Of a stretch of 64,000 nucleotides of DNA, positions 8,692 to 16,384 are shown piece by piece (the first letter of the stretch is position 1; each line of letters starts with the position of its first letter). The stretch comes from Fusibacter_C sp942493125 (lineage in GTDB: Bacteria > Bacillota > Clostridia > Peptostreptococcales > Acidaminobacteraceae). The position numbers and the translations under genes are program-made. The DNA lies in assembly GCA_942493125.1 (NCBI GenBank), contig OW818667.1:2170001-2234000 (forward strand), read 5' to 3'. The notes beneath the pieces are model-generated. The model was not told the DNA's origin. It ran no database searches and saw only the letters and a list, made by a program, of their open reading frames with translations.

Positions 8692-10091
8692 GATTATTGG
8701 AGGCACTTAAAACTATAAAGGATGCGCAATTGATATCATTTCACATGCCTGGCCATAAAAACGGCAGATTTCTGTTTAACGGAACTGAGCAATTGCTTGC
8801 TTATGATATCACCGAGATTCCAGATGCAGACCATCTACATGATGCACATGGCTGTATCTTAGAAACAGAACAAACACTTGCAGCGCTTTATGGTGCCCAT
8901 CGTACGCGACTACTGGTAGGCGGTAGTACAGTTGGCATCTTGAGTATGATTTTAGGAACGACGCAGCCTGGCGACAAAATATTGTTGAACCGAAATGCGC
9001 ATAAATCCGTTTACAATGCAATCGAAATGAACGGCTTAATACCCGTTTATCTCTTTCCAGAAATGGATGATTACCTTGGTATTCCTACCGATTTAAGAAT
9101 AAATAACTTTAACTTTGAACAAGATGTTAAGATTTGTGTTTTAACCTATCCAACGTACGAAGGGTTATGTTATTCTATAAAAGATATAATCGATAAGTGT
9201 CATACGCTTAATATTCCAGTCTTAGTGGATGAAGCACATGGTGCGCACTTGTTTCTACATGAAAACGGTCCTAAATCCGCATTAGATCTGGGCGCGGATC
9301 TAGTTGTTCAAAGTTTTCACAAAACGTTGCCTGCCATGACGCAGACGGCAGGTCTTCATTATTCTAAACAATCGATACTTACGGATTTTCAACTATCTAG
9401 AGTGGATTGGTATCTGAAAACCTTACAATCGAGTAGTCCATCTTATTTGCTGATGGCGTCTGTCGACAACATGTTAGACGTGATCCAAGATGTTGGCATA
9501 TTAAGATCACAGGCTCTTGCGTTTCAGATAGAATCTTTATATGAAACAATTGATGCATTGAAGTGTATCGGAACACATAGATTTGATGCTATGGATATCA
9601 CAAAAGTTATATTGACGATCAAGAAGGATTACTATAAACCAGGTGTTTCAGATGGGTACACGATTTCTCATAAGTTGAGATATGACTATGGCATCCAATC
9701 AGAATATGATTCAAAGACGATGGTACTACTGATGACGAGCTTTTGTAATGAGGCTTCAGACTTTGAAGCATTAAAAGTCGCTTTGGTGGAATTAGATCGT
9801 CATATAATGCATGAAATAACTGATTATAGCACCGTTGAAGTAGCCTCAGTTAACTACAAAGCAATTTATGATGCGATCGAATCTATAGAAACTTATAGAA
9901 TGCGCGCATATGACGCAGTTCAACTACCAAGTACTTCAGTTTCGATTGAAGAATGCATCGGTGAAATATCTGCGGAGTACATCATTCCTTATCCGCCTGG
10001 AATACCCATTTTAGTACCAGGTGAAAGAATTCATATGGAAACGCTGAAGTTATTTAAAACAGAGAAAACAAACATTAATGTCCTAAAATAG
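8688..10091 (+). CDS. Orn/Lys/Arg decarboxylase-family PLP enzyme
   Basis: 467 aa, fold-type I PLP enzyme. The N-terminus has FHMPGHKNGRF, typical of this family. LVDEAHGAHLF carries the PLP-contacting Asp/His, and QSFHKTLPAMTQTAGLH the Schiff-base Lys. The C-terminal third (PYPPGIPILVPGE) is also diagnostic. The short form without the N-terminal wing domain matches the YaaO/SpeA-like group found upstream of tmk-darA-holB in many Firmicutes. The actual substrate (arginine, lysine or ornithine) cannot be read from sequence. Overlaps the 58-aa membrane protein by 4 nt and is followed by lepB, where tmk might be expected. Confidence 0.9.
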   Translation: MRLLEALKTIKDAQLISFHMPGHKNGRFLFNGTEQLLAYDITEIPDADHLHDAHGCILETEQTLAALYGAHRTRLLVGGSTVGILSMILGTTQPGDKILLNRNAHKSVYNAIEMNGLIPVYLFPEMDDYLGIPTDLRINNFNFEQDVKICVLTYPTYEGLCYSIKDIIDKCHTLNIPVLVDEAHGAHLFLHENGPKSALDLGADLVVQSFHKTLPAMTQTAGLHYSKQSILTDFQLSRVDWYLKTLQSSSPSYLLMASVDNMLDVIQDVGILRSQALAFQIESLYETIDALKCIGTHRFDAMDITKVILTIKKDYYKPGVSDGYTISHKLRYDYGIQSEYDSKTMVLLMTSFCNEASDFEALKVALVELDRHIMHEITDYSTVEVASVNYKAIYDAIESIETYRMRAYDAVQLPSTSVSIEECIGEISAEYIIPYPPGIPILVPGERIHMETLKLFKTEKTNINVLK

Positions 10092-10107
10092 ATGATCGAG
10101 GTGAAAC

Positions 10108-10668
10108 ATGAATAAAGTAAAACATGAGATTTTTGAATGGGTCCAAGCGATACTTATAACACTGGTTATATTTTTAATTTACAACTTCTTTTTTGCTACA
10201 ACTACAGTTTACAACACATCTATGTATCCCACACTTGTAGAAAAAGATATGCTTTTTATGGTTAAGTTAGGTAGTATGGAGCAGGGTGATATTGTATCAT
10301 TTAAATCTGAATTAACCTTGACGCAAGACGATTATGACAACTTGAATTTTATTCAGAAGATTCTTCATAAAGAAGGCGAGAGAAAAAATCTGATAAAACG
10401 CGTGATTGCTGGTCCAAATGACACGATTGAAATAACTGATGGTGTCGTTAAAGTAAATGGTGTCACAATAGACGAACCCTATATTAGTACAGCGACGAAT
10501 AAGAACGTATCTCTTCAGACGATTCCTGAAGGACAGTTCTTTGTAATGGGTGACAATAGAAGTGTCAGCTATGATAGTAGAGATTTAGGTTTTGTATCTG
10601 AGGACGATATAATCGGTAAAGTTGTCTTTAGGTTCATGCCGCTCAATAAAATCGGAATTGTGAATTAA
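10108..10668 (+). CDS. lepB: Type I signal peptidase
   Basis: 186 aa. Cleaves signal peptides of secreted pre-proteins at the outer face of the membrane. One N-terminal membrane anchor (about 14-32) precedes the catalytic Ser in NTSMYPTL and the general-base Lys in LIKRVIAGPNDTIEI. The box MGDNRSVSYDSRDLGFV follows. Ser/Lys type, normal length for Gram-positive SipS-like enzymes. Ribosome site GAGGTG. It lies between the decarboxylase and darA, an unusual place. Confidence 0.95.
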   Translation: MNKVKHEIFEWVQAILITLVIFLIYNFFFATTTVYNTSMYPTLVEKDMLFMVKLGSMEQGDIVSFKSELTLTQDDYDNLNFIQKILHKEGERKNLIKRVIAGPNDTIEITDGVVKVNGVTIDEPYISTATNKNVSLQTIPEGQFFVMGDNRSVSYDSRDLGFVSEDDIIGKVVFRFMPLNKIGIVN

Positions 10669-10680
10669 ATGACATTTTTG

Positions 10681-10689
10681 TGGTATAAT
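10681..10689 (+). promoter_or_regulatory. Extended -10 promoter before darA
   Basis: TGGTATAAT, an extended -10 (TGnTATAAT), about 40 nt before the darA start. It may give the darA-holB-ricT group its own transcription start. Confidence 0.55.
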
Positions 10690-10729
10690 TAAGGTAGAAA
10701 TAAAAATTTCCGCGAATAGGAGGGATTTT

Positions 10730-11053
10730 ATGAAACTGATCATAGCTATCGTACATGATGAAGACGCACATTCGCTTGTTAAAAAATTGAATGCTTCCGA
10801 TTTTGGTGTTACGAAACTCGCATCAACAGGTGGATTTTTGAAGTCGGGCAACACGACATTAATCATCGGGATCCCAAAAGAGCGTGTGGATGAAGCCATA
10901 AAAATTATTGAAGAAACATGTAAAACAAGAAAAGAAATAACAACCACAACCTCTCTTATGGGTGATAATAGTGTCATGGGCATGCCTCTAGAAATCTCTG
11001 TAGGTGGCGCAACTGTGTTCGTCATCGATGTAGAGAATTACTTGAAGTTGTAG
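10730..11053 (+). CDS. darA: Cyclic-di-AMP receptor, PII-like (DarA/PstA)
   Basis: 107 aa PII-like trimer protein that binds c-di-AMP in Firmicutes (YaaQ). The N-terminus MKLIIAIVHDEDAHSLVKKL and the segment LASTGGFLKSGNTTLIIGI are characteristic, as is the C-terminal GGATVFVIDVE. Length is standard. It sits immediately before holB and ricT as in Bacillus (yaaQ-yaaR-holB-yaaT, here without yaaR). Its effector target is unknown even in model species. Ribosome site AGGAGG. Confidence 0.94.
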   Translation: MKLIIAIVHDEDAHSLVKKLNASDFGVTKLASTGGFLKSGNTTLIIGIPKERVDEAIKIIEETCKTRKEITTTTSLMGDNSVMGMPLEISVGGATVFVIDVENYLKL

Positions 11054-11063
11054 TAGGTTTTTG

Positions 11064-11918
11064 ATGACTAAGATTGTTGATTTTTTTAGCGATGCACTCA
11101 AAAAAGGCCACTTGTCTCACAGTTATTTGATTTCTGGAACCGAAAATTTAGATCTTGCTAAAACAATTGCAAAGAACATTCTTTGTAGACAGGAACACAC
11201 AGGTTGTGGTTCCTGTTCGTCTTGTCTAAAGCTCGCTTCAGATAATCATCCTGACCTTATGGTCGTCGTTCCGGACGGTGCTTCAATTAAAAACGCTCAA
11301 GTTGAGGCGTTTCAAGAGTTTATCTTTATAAGACCGTTTGAGAGTAAGCACAAAATCGTTATTTTTAACGAAGTGCACCTTATGACGGAGCGTGCTCAGA
11401 ATCGGATTCTAAAAGTCTTAGAAGAACCGCCTGAATATGCAGTGTTCATACTCATGACACAGCAAATGGAGTCGTTACTAGAAACGGTTCTTTCAAGGTG
11501 TCAAATTATCAACGCGGATGCATCCTATTCACCACTAACAGATCCAGTTTTATTGTCTAAAGCATTTGAACTCATACATGGCATCGAGAAACAGGATGCT
11601 GGGCGCGTGTTAGAATTTGGCGCATATATGAAACAAGAAAAGACAAAAATTACGTCATTTTTGTCGCAGATTACTGCGATTTTAAGGGATATAATGATTT
11701 TTAGAGAAACACATAATTATCAATTGATTAGTCCAGAGAATTTCTCTATACTAAACTATAAGGAACAACTTGGCAAACTCGCGATGAACATTTCAAGAAA
11801 GAAGAATATTGAGTTAATATTTCTAATAGAAGAGATTGATCAAAGAATCAAGAGTAATATGAATTTTGATTTAACAGTGGATAAACTGTTATTTAAATGT
11901 ATTGAAAGGGAGGCATAA
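11064..11918 (+). CDS. holB: DNA polymerase III delta' subunit
   Basis: Clamp-loader subunit that helps place the sliding clamp at primed sites. 284 aa. The N-terminal AAA-like domain has a degenerate P-loop (SGTENLDLAKTI, no GKT), as expected for delta'. A four-Cys zinc knuckle CRQEHTGCGSCSSC, MTERAQNRILKVLEEPPEY and SRCQII (sensor region) are all present. I take ATG 11064 rather than the TTG immediately before it. ricT begins one base after its stop, with its GGAGG inside holB. Confidence 0.93.
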   Translation: MTKIVDFFSDALKKGHLSHSYLISGTENLDLAKTIAKNILCRQEHTGCGSCSSCLKLASDNHPDLMVVVPDGASIKNAQVEAFQEFIFIRPFESKHKIVIFNEVHLMTERAQNRILKVLEEPPEYAVFILMTQQMESLLETVLSRCQIINADASYSPLTDPVLLSKAFELIHGIEKQDAGRVLEFGAYMKQEKTKITSFLSQITAILRDIMIFRETHNYQLISPENFSILNYKEQLGKLAMNISRKKNIELIFLIEEIDQRIKSNMNFDLTVDKLLFKCIEREA

Positions 11919-12827
11919 ATGATCACAGTAGTAGGTGTGAGATTTAAAAAAGCCGGAAAGATTTATTATTTTGATCCAGCAGAAGTACCGGTTAATCAAG
12001 GTGACCATGTGATTGTTGAAACCGCCAGAGGGATAGAATACGGTGAATGTGTTATAGGCAAGCGTGATATTTCAGAAGAGCAGATCGTAAGCCCACTTAA
12101 ACCAGTACTTCGCGTATCCACCGAGGAAGATGATACAAATCATAAGAACAATAAAATTAAAGCTCAAGAAGCCATGAAAGTTTGTCATGAAAAGATCAAA
12201 CTGCATGAACTTGATATGAAGCTTATCGATGTTGAGTATACATTTGACAACAACAAAGTGATCTTTTACTTTACAGCAGACGGCCGTATCGATTTTAGAG
12301 AACTCGTTAAAGACCTTGCTGCAATTTTTAGAACGCGTATCGAACTCAGACAAATCGGCGTGCGCGACGAATCAAAGATGGTAAAGGGTTTAGGTCCATG
12401 TGGACGAGAAATATGCTGTGGCAGCTGGTTAGGTGATTTTGCGCCAGTATCTATCAAGATGGCAAAAGATCAGAATTTATCGCTTAATCCTGTTAAGATT
12501 TCAGGACTCTGTGGACGTTTGATGTGTTGTTTGAAATACGAATACGATACCTATGTTCAAATCAGAGTTGGAATGCCGAATAGAGGCGATAAAGTCAAGA
12601 CGCCTGAAGGCACTGCGGTTGTCGTGGATACGAATATTCTACTTGAACAGGTCAGAGTTAGACATTATCTGAAAGATAAACCAAATGAACTCAGTGAAGA
12701 TATCGTTCCTTATACGAAGGAGCAAGTCAAAGTGATTGAAGTCAATAGAAATGCACCGCCGGTACCTTCGGTTATCGTTGATGCTGGACCGATTGATTTT
12801 GCAGAACTTAAAAAGCTTGAAGATTAA
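11919..12827 (+). CDS. ricT: PSP1-domain protein RicT (YaaT)
   Basis: 302 aa. In Bacillus RicT forms a Fe-S-containing complex with RicA and RicF that assists RNase Y mRNA maturation and affects sporulation and competence. The PSP1 core occupies the first ~200 residues. The conserved cysteines are present in GPCGREICCGSW and SGLCGRLMCCLKYEYDTY, consistent with cluster binding. A C-terminal beta domain follows. Directly coupled to holB. ricA and ricF are not in the window. Confidence 0.92.
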   Translation: MITVVGVRFKKAGKIYYFDPAEVPVNQGDHVIVETARGIEYGECVIGKRDISEEQIVSPLKPVLRVSTEEDDTNHKNNKIKAQEAMKVCHEKIKLHELDMKLIDVEYTFDNNKVIFYFTADGRIDFRELVKDLAAIFRTRIELRQIGVRDESKMVKGLGPCGREICCGSWLGDFAPVSIKMAKDQNLSLNPVKISGLCGRLMCCLKYEYDTYVQIRVGMPNRGDKVKTPEGTAVVVDTNILLEQVRVRHYLKDKPNELSEDIVPYTKEQVKVIEVNRNAPPVPSVIVDAGPIDFAELKKLED

Positions 12828-12831
12828 ACAC

Positions 12832-12872
12832 AAAGACGTTTTGAAATTTAAGCATTTCAAAGCGTCTTTTTA
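12832..12872 (+). terminator. Terminator or attenuator after ricT
   Basis: AAAGACG(T)TTTGAAAT / ATTTCAAA(G)CGTCTTTTT hairpin with a short T run. Only 15 nt separate it from the next start, so read-through to trmN6 is possible. Confidence 0.7.
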
Positions 12873-12887
12873 TGAGTGAGGCTATAG

Positions 12888-13667
12888 ATGGACAATAACG
12901 TAGTAGAATTGAAAGAACACGAGAGAATTGATGACTTGCAGTTAGGTGGTCTTCGAATCATTCAAGATCCGAAGGGGTTTTGCTTTGGCATCGACGCCGT
13001 TTTGCTCAGCAATTTCATCAAACTCAAACCAAGTGATGAAGTCGTTGAATTTGGCACGGGAACGGGAATCATCCCGATTTTGCTCACGGGTAAATCGACT
13101 TTTAAAAAAATATATGCTTTTGAAGTGCAACATGAGGTCGCTGAAATGGCCAGTCGAAGTGTGCGCCTTAACAAGCTCTGTGATAAGATAGAAATTATCG
13201 AAGACAACCTGACACAGTCGAGCAAGTATTTTGAGAGTGGCGCAATAGATGTAGTCTTTAGTAACCCACCCTATATGTCTGGTGAGGGTGGAATAAAAAA
13301 CGACCACTCGCTTAAAGCAATTTCAAGGCATGAGCTGCTTTGTTCTCTCGAAGATATTATCGCAAATGCCAGCAAACTATTAAAGCATAGAGGTAAGTTT
13401 TATATGATTCATCGGCCGAATCGATTGGTTGATATCATAGCGCTTTGCAGGCAATATAAACTGGAACCAAAAGAAATTCGCATGATTCAGCCTTATTATG
13501 ACAAAAGGCCAAATATATTTTTAATCATGTGTTCTAAAGGTGGTCAATCAGATTTAAAATTTCTCGACCCACTGATCGTCTATGAAAAGGATGGCAGCTA
13601 TACAGCTGAGATTCATGATATATATGGGATGGAGAATATTACTGTGTTTAAAAAGGATGTGAAATAA
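12888..13667 (+). CDS. trmN6: tRNA1(Val) (adenine37-N6)-methyltransferase family
   Basis: 259 aa class I SAM methyltransferase (YabB/YfiC type). The SAM motif I is VVEFGTGTGIIPILL (about 51-65) and the N6-adenine catalytic motif is DVVFSNPPYMSG (about 120-131), preceded by PKGFCFGIDAVLLSNF, typical of this family. The likely target is adenine 37 in a tRNA. Overlaps rsmI by one base (TAATG), as yabB and yabC are paired in Bacillus. Confidence 0.88.
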   Translation: MDNNVVELKEHERIDDLQLGGLRIIQDPKGFCFGIDAVLLSNFIKLKPSDEVVEFGTGTGIIPILLTGKSTFKKIYAFEVQHEVAEMASRSVRLNKLCDKIEIIEDNLTQSSKYFESGAIDVVFSNPPYMSGEGGIKNDHSLKAISRHELLCSLEDIIANASKLLKHRGKFYMIHRPNRLVDIIALCRQYKLEPKEIRMIQPYYDKRPNIFLIMCSKGGQSDLKFLDPLIVYEKDGSYTAEIHDIYGMENITVFKKDVK

Positions 13668-14503
13668 TGTCTGGTAAATTGTTTTTATGTGGCACACCAA
13701 TAGGCAATTTAGAGGATATCACCTATAGGGTCGTGTCGACGTTAAAAGCCTGTGACGTGGTCTATGCAGAGGATACGCGCCATTCTATACGTCTACTCAA
13801 CCATTTTCAAATCAGCAAGCCCCTTCACAGCTATCATGAGCACAATATGGGTCCTGCTGGAAAAGAAATCATTGAGAAACTCAAACGCGGGGAGCAAATC
13901 GCACTCGTGACAGATGCAGGCATGCCTGGCATCTCAGATCCTGGTGAAGCACTCGTCAAATTATGTATTGAAAATGAACTCGACTTTGAAGTCATACCTG
14001 GTGTCACAGCATTTACTACGGCTTTGGTTGGCTCAGGACTAGATACGTCACGGTTTGTGTTTGAAGCTTTCTTAAGTCGTGATAAAAAGCAAAAACGTGC
14101 ACTTCTTGAGAAAATCAAGAAAGAAACACGCACGATTCTATTTTATGAGTCGCCACATCGACTTAAAGAGACGCTGAAAGTAATGCATGAAGTGTTTGGT
14201 GATCGTAAACTCGTGCTCGCACGAGAACTGACAAAGAAATTTGAGGAATTTAGACGCGGAACAATTGAATCTATTCTGACTTACTATGAATCGCACGAAA
14301 TAAGAGGAGAGATTGTATTAGTTGTAGAAGGGTATCTGGAAACAGAATCGGACTTAATCGTATACAATCCACAAGAATCCGTAAAGGAACATGTCAATAG
14401 GTTAATTGCTGATGGCATCGACAAGAAAGAAGCCATGAAGATTGTGGCCACTGAAAGAAAAATAAAGAAAACGGAAGTTTATGCAGTGCTAATCGAGGAT
14501 TAA
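13667..14503 (+). CDS. rsmI: 16S rRNA (cytidine1402-2'-O)-methyltransferase
   Basis: 278 aa. Methylates the 2'-OH of C1402 in the decoding centre of 16S rRNA. Tetrapyrrole-methylase fold: GKLFLCGTPIGNLEDITYR at the start, VVYAEDTRHSIRLLNHF, LVTDAGMPGISDPGE, and FYESPHRLKETL. The C-terminal HTH-like tail (KEAMKIVATERKIKKTEVY) is present. Ends in a strong terminator and faces abrB. Confidence 0.96.
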   Translation: MSGKLFLCGTPIGNLEDITYRVVSTLKACDVVYAEDTRHSIRLLNHFQISKPLHSYHEHNMGPAGKEIIEKLKRGEQIALVTDAGMPGISDPGEALVKLCIENELDFEVIPGVTAFTTALVGSGLDTSRFVFEAFLSRDKKQKRALLEKIKKETRTILFYESPHRLKETLKVMHEVFGDRKLVLARELTKKFEEFRRGTIESILTYYESHEIRGEIVLVVEGYLETESDLIVYNPQESVKEHVNRLIADGIDKKEAMKIVATERKIKKTEVYAVLIED

Positions 14504-14543
14504 CCGAAGATTAACATAGCGTACTTGCATTTCAAAAAAATAT

Positions 14544-14576
14544 AAAAGCACGGACCTAATAAGGTCTGTGCTTTAT
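14544..14576. terminator. Bidirectional terminator between rsmI and abrB
   Basis: AAAGCACGGACC / GGTCTGTGCTTT (one G-T pair), loop about 6 nt, with A-rich and T-rich flanks. Confidence 0.85.
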
Positions 14577-14594
14577 TTATAATTATACACGCAA

Positions 14595-14837
14595 TTATAA
14601 AACTTTGATTTCATCGACACATGAAGGGCAGATGTTTTTTCCTTTGATATTTTTAACGCCTTTTGCTTGACCACAAAAAATACATGCTGGTTCATATTTT
14701 TTTAATATAATCGTTTCACCTTCTGTGAAAATTTCCAACGCATCTTTTTCACCGATTGTAAGTGTTCTTCTTAACTCGATTGGAATGACTACTCTTCCAA
14801 GCTCGTCCACCTTTCGTACGATACCAGTTGATTTCAT
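14595..14837 (-). CDS. abrB: AbrB/SpoVT-family transition-state regulator
   Basis: 80 aa swapped-hairpin DNA-binding protein. The N-terminus MKSTGIVRKVDELGRVVIPI is the classic AbrB domain. The C-terminal half has two CxxC pairs (CIFCG, CPSC), seen in clostridial AbrB versions and likely zinc-binding. AbrB proteins repress stationary-phase and sporulation functions during growth. The position between rsmI and metG, on the opposite strand, is conserved with Bacillus. Ribosome site AGGAGG. Confidence 0.93.
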   Translation of the reverse strand: MKSTGIVRKVDELGRVVIPIELRRTLTIGEKDALEIFTEGETIILKKYEPACIFCGQAKGVKNIKGKNICPSCVDEIKVL

Positions 14838-14964
14838 TTTGAACTACCTCCTAAGACAAATATTGTAAGCTGCTTAGACTCATGATAGTACATATATTTC
14901 CAAATGTCAACGTATGCGCTTAAAAAAATACAACCATGCATAAATGTAATAATCGTAAGATTAA

Positions 14965-15429
14965 TTAGTTGGGCGTTTCGTCATGATTTTCGTTGAATGC
15001 AGCTTCTGCCTCACTCACGGTAACTTTAAAATCTTTGATTTTTGGGGCAAAATACTTGTCGTAAAACGTCTTGCCTATTGCAACTGTATGCATCATCGAT
15101 GAAAGACCATTCATGAAACCTTGATTTTCTTTTATGGTATTTGTAACGGATTCTGTTGTACCTGCAATGTTATCGATGGTAGAACGGAACGCTTGAACAT
15201 CATGCGCTACTTCACCGGTAATCGCCTCAGCGTGTTTAGTCAATTCAGGGACGATGTTTAATGTGGCATCAATATTTTCACGATTGCCATCCACTACTTC
15301 ATTAAATGTCTTTATGACTTTCAACACACGTCTCAAGATCAAAATCAAGTAGACAAACAGTGTGACGATTCCACCCCATAATATGAATAGAAGAAAATCT
15401 TTTAATGTTATGACCAATTGACTGTCCAT
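14965..15429 (-). CDS. DUF948-like membrane protein
   Basis: 154 aa. One N-terminal membrane helix (about 10-32, FLLFILWGGIVTLFVYLILIL) precedes a long amphipathic or coiled-coil region with repeated Thr/Val/Ile heptads (FRSTIDNIAGTTESVTNTIK) and an acidic end. This resembles DUF948 proteins, which look like receptor fragments without a signalling tip. The start is ATG 15429 with GGAGG upstream; a longer frame begins upstream without a ribosome site. Function unknown. Confidence 0.75.
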   Translation of the reverse strand: MDSQLVITLKDFLLFILWGGIVTLFVYLILILRRVLKVIKTFNEVVDGNRENIDATLNIVPELTKHAEAITGEVAHDVQAFRSTIDNIAGTTESVTNTIKENQGFMNGLSSMMHTVAIGKTFYDKYFAPKIKDFKVTVSEAEAAFNENHDETPN

Positions 15430-15491
15430 AGCGCCTCCTAAGTTCGTTGTATTTAAGTTATTATACATCAAATACGTATAGAATAAAAGAT

Positions 15492-15534
15492 TAAGGGACC
15501 ATCGTGTACGAAAATCGTAGCAGTTTGGTCCCTT
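15492..15534 (-). terminator. Hairpin between two minus-strand genes
   Basis: AAGGGACCA / TGGTCCCTT stem enclosing about 25 nt. It would terminate or attenuate transcription of the 15557 gene. The T tract is imperfect. Confidence 0.5.
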
Positions 15535-15556
15535 TAGGGTCTCAGACAGATGAAAT

Positions 15557-15940
15557 TTATCTAACTCTAAATTCTTGATCGTTGATTCGTATTTTATGCG
15601 CATCAATGAATAAGGATGAATCGTTGATATTCACAGCAAAATTTGGAATCGATACAAACAACTCATCTTCAGTTTGTGGACTCGCAGCTGAAAACTCGCC
15701 AAAGCCATATGTGTCATAGGATATCGTATTGAGATTATCGTCAGACAAGTGGATCTCTGTGGGCATATCATGATCGATATAATAAAAGGCTTTAACATCT
15801 TCGAATATGATCTCTGCGGCATCAAAAGAATTGTTAGCACTTATTGCTACTGAAATTTTATCTAAATCCATATCAAAGTTGATAGAATCAATTTTCCCTC
15901 GTGAATAGTTGTTGAGTAGTGGGTGAAAACTATTTGACAT
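15557..15940 (-). CDS. Uncharacterised 127-aa protein
   Basis: 127 aa, acidic, predicted mostly beta. No signal peptide, membrane helix or recognisable motif. Start ATG 15940 chosen because AGAGG lies 5 nt upstream; an in-frame GTG two codons earlier overlaps that site. It is separated from the DUF948-like gene by a hairpin. No function is suggested. Confidence 0.65.
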   Translation of the reverse strand: MSNSFHPLLNNYSRGKIDSINFDMDLDKISVAISANNSFDAAEIIFEDVKAFYYIDHDMPTEIHLSDDNLNTISYDTYGFGEFSAASPQTEDELFVSIPNFAVNINDSSLFIDAHKIRINDQEFRVR

Positions 15941-16063
15941 AAACACCTCTTTCTTTTGTCATAATGAAATTGGTCACGATGCCTCCTCTTTCAAACTAGT
16001 ATATTAATATCATATTCTATAGATAGGTGCAATACATTTTTTTAATGTTACAAATATTTTAAG

Positions 16064-16092
16064 TTGCACTTTTGATTTCGCTGTGTTAAAAT
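16064..16092 (+). promoter_or_regulatory. Promoter of the metG T-box leader
   Basis: TTGCAC, 17 nt, TAAAAT. The predicted start is near 16099, just ahead of the T-box. Confidence 0.6.
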
Positions 16093-16109
16093 TTGCATAT
16101 TCAATAGTA

Positions 16110-16362
16110 TAAAGGTAGCGATAGGAAGAGTAATTGATAGAAATCCTTAGAGAGTCGGCGGTTGGTGAAAGTCGATGGTGGCGAATCAGTGAACATGGCC
16201 CTTGAACTGAATGCGTGAAATAATTGAGCGCGTTACGGATTTGTACACGTTATCGTACAGTTGATTAGATGATCAACATGAGGAAATTGTAGCGATGCAA
16301 TTTTGAATTAGGGTGGTAACACGACATTGACTTCGTCCCTTGGTGGGTCGGAGTTTTTATAT
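16110..16362 (+). promoter_or_regulatory. T-box riboswitch (methionine) before metG
   Basis: tRNA-sensing leader. AGGAAGAGTAATTGATAG starts stem I. A specifier codon ATG at 16195-16197 (GAAC-ATG-GCC) matches tRNA-Met. The antiterminator T-box bulge AGGGTGGTAACACG is at 16310-16323. The terminator GACTTCGTCCC/GGGTCGGAGTTTTT ends the leader at about 16360. Uncharged tRNA-Met should favour metG expression. Confidence 0.93.
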
Positions 16363-16384
16363 TTTTTGTTAGGAGGTTATGAAT

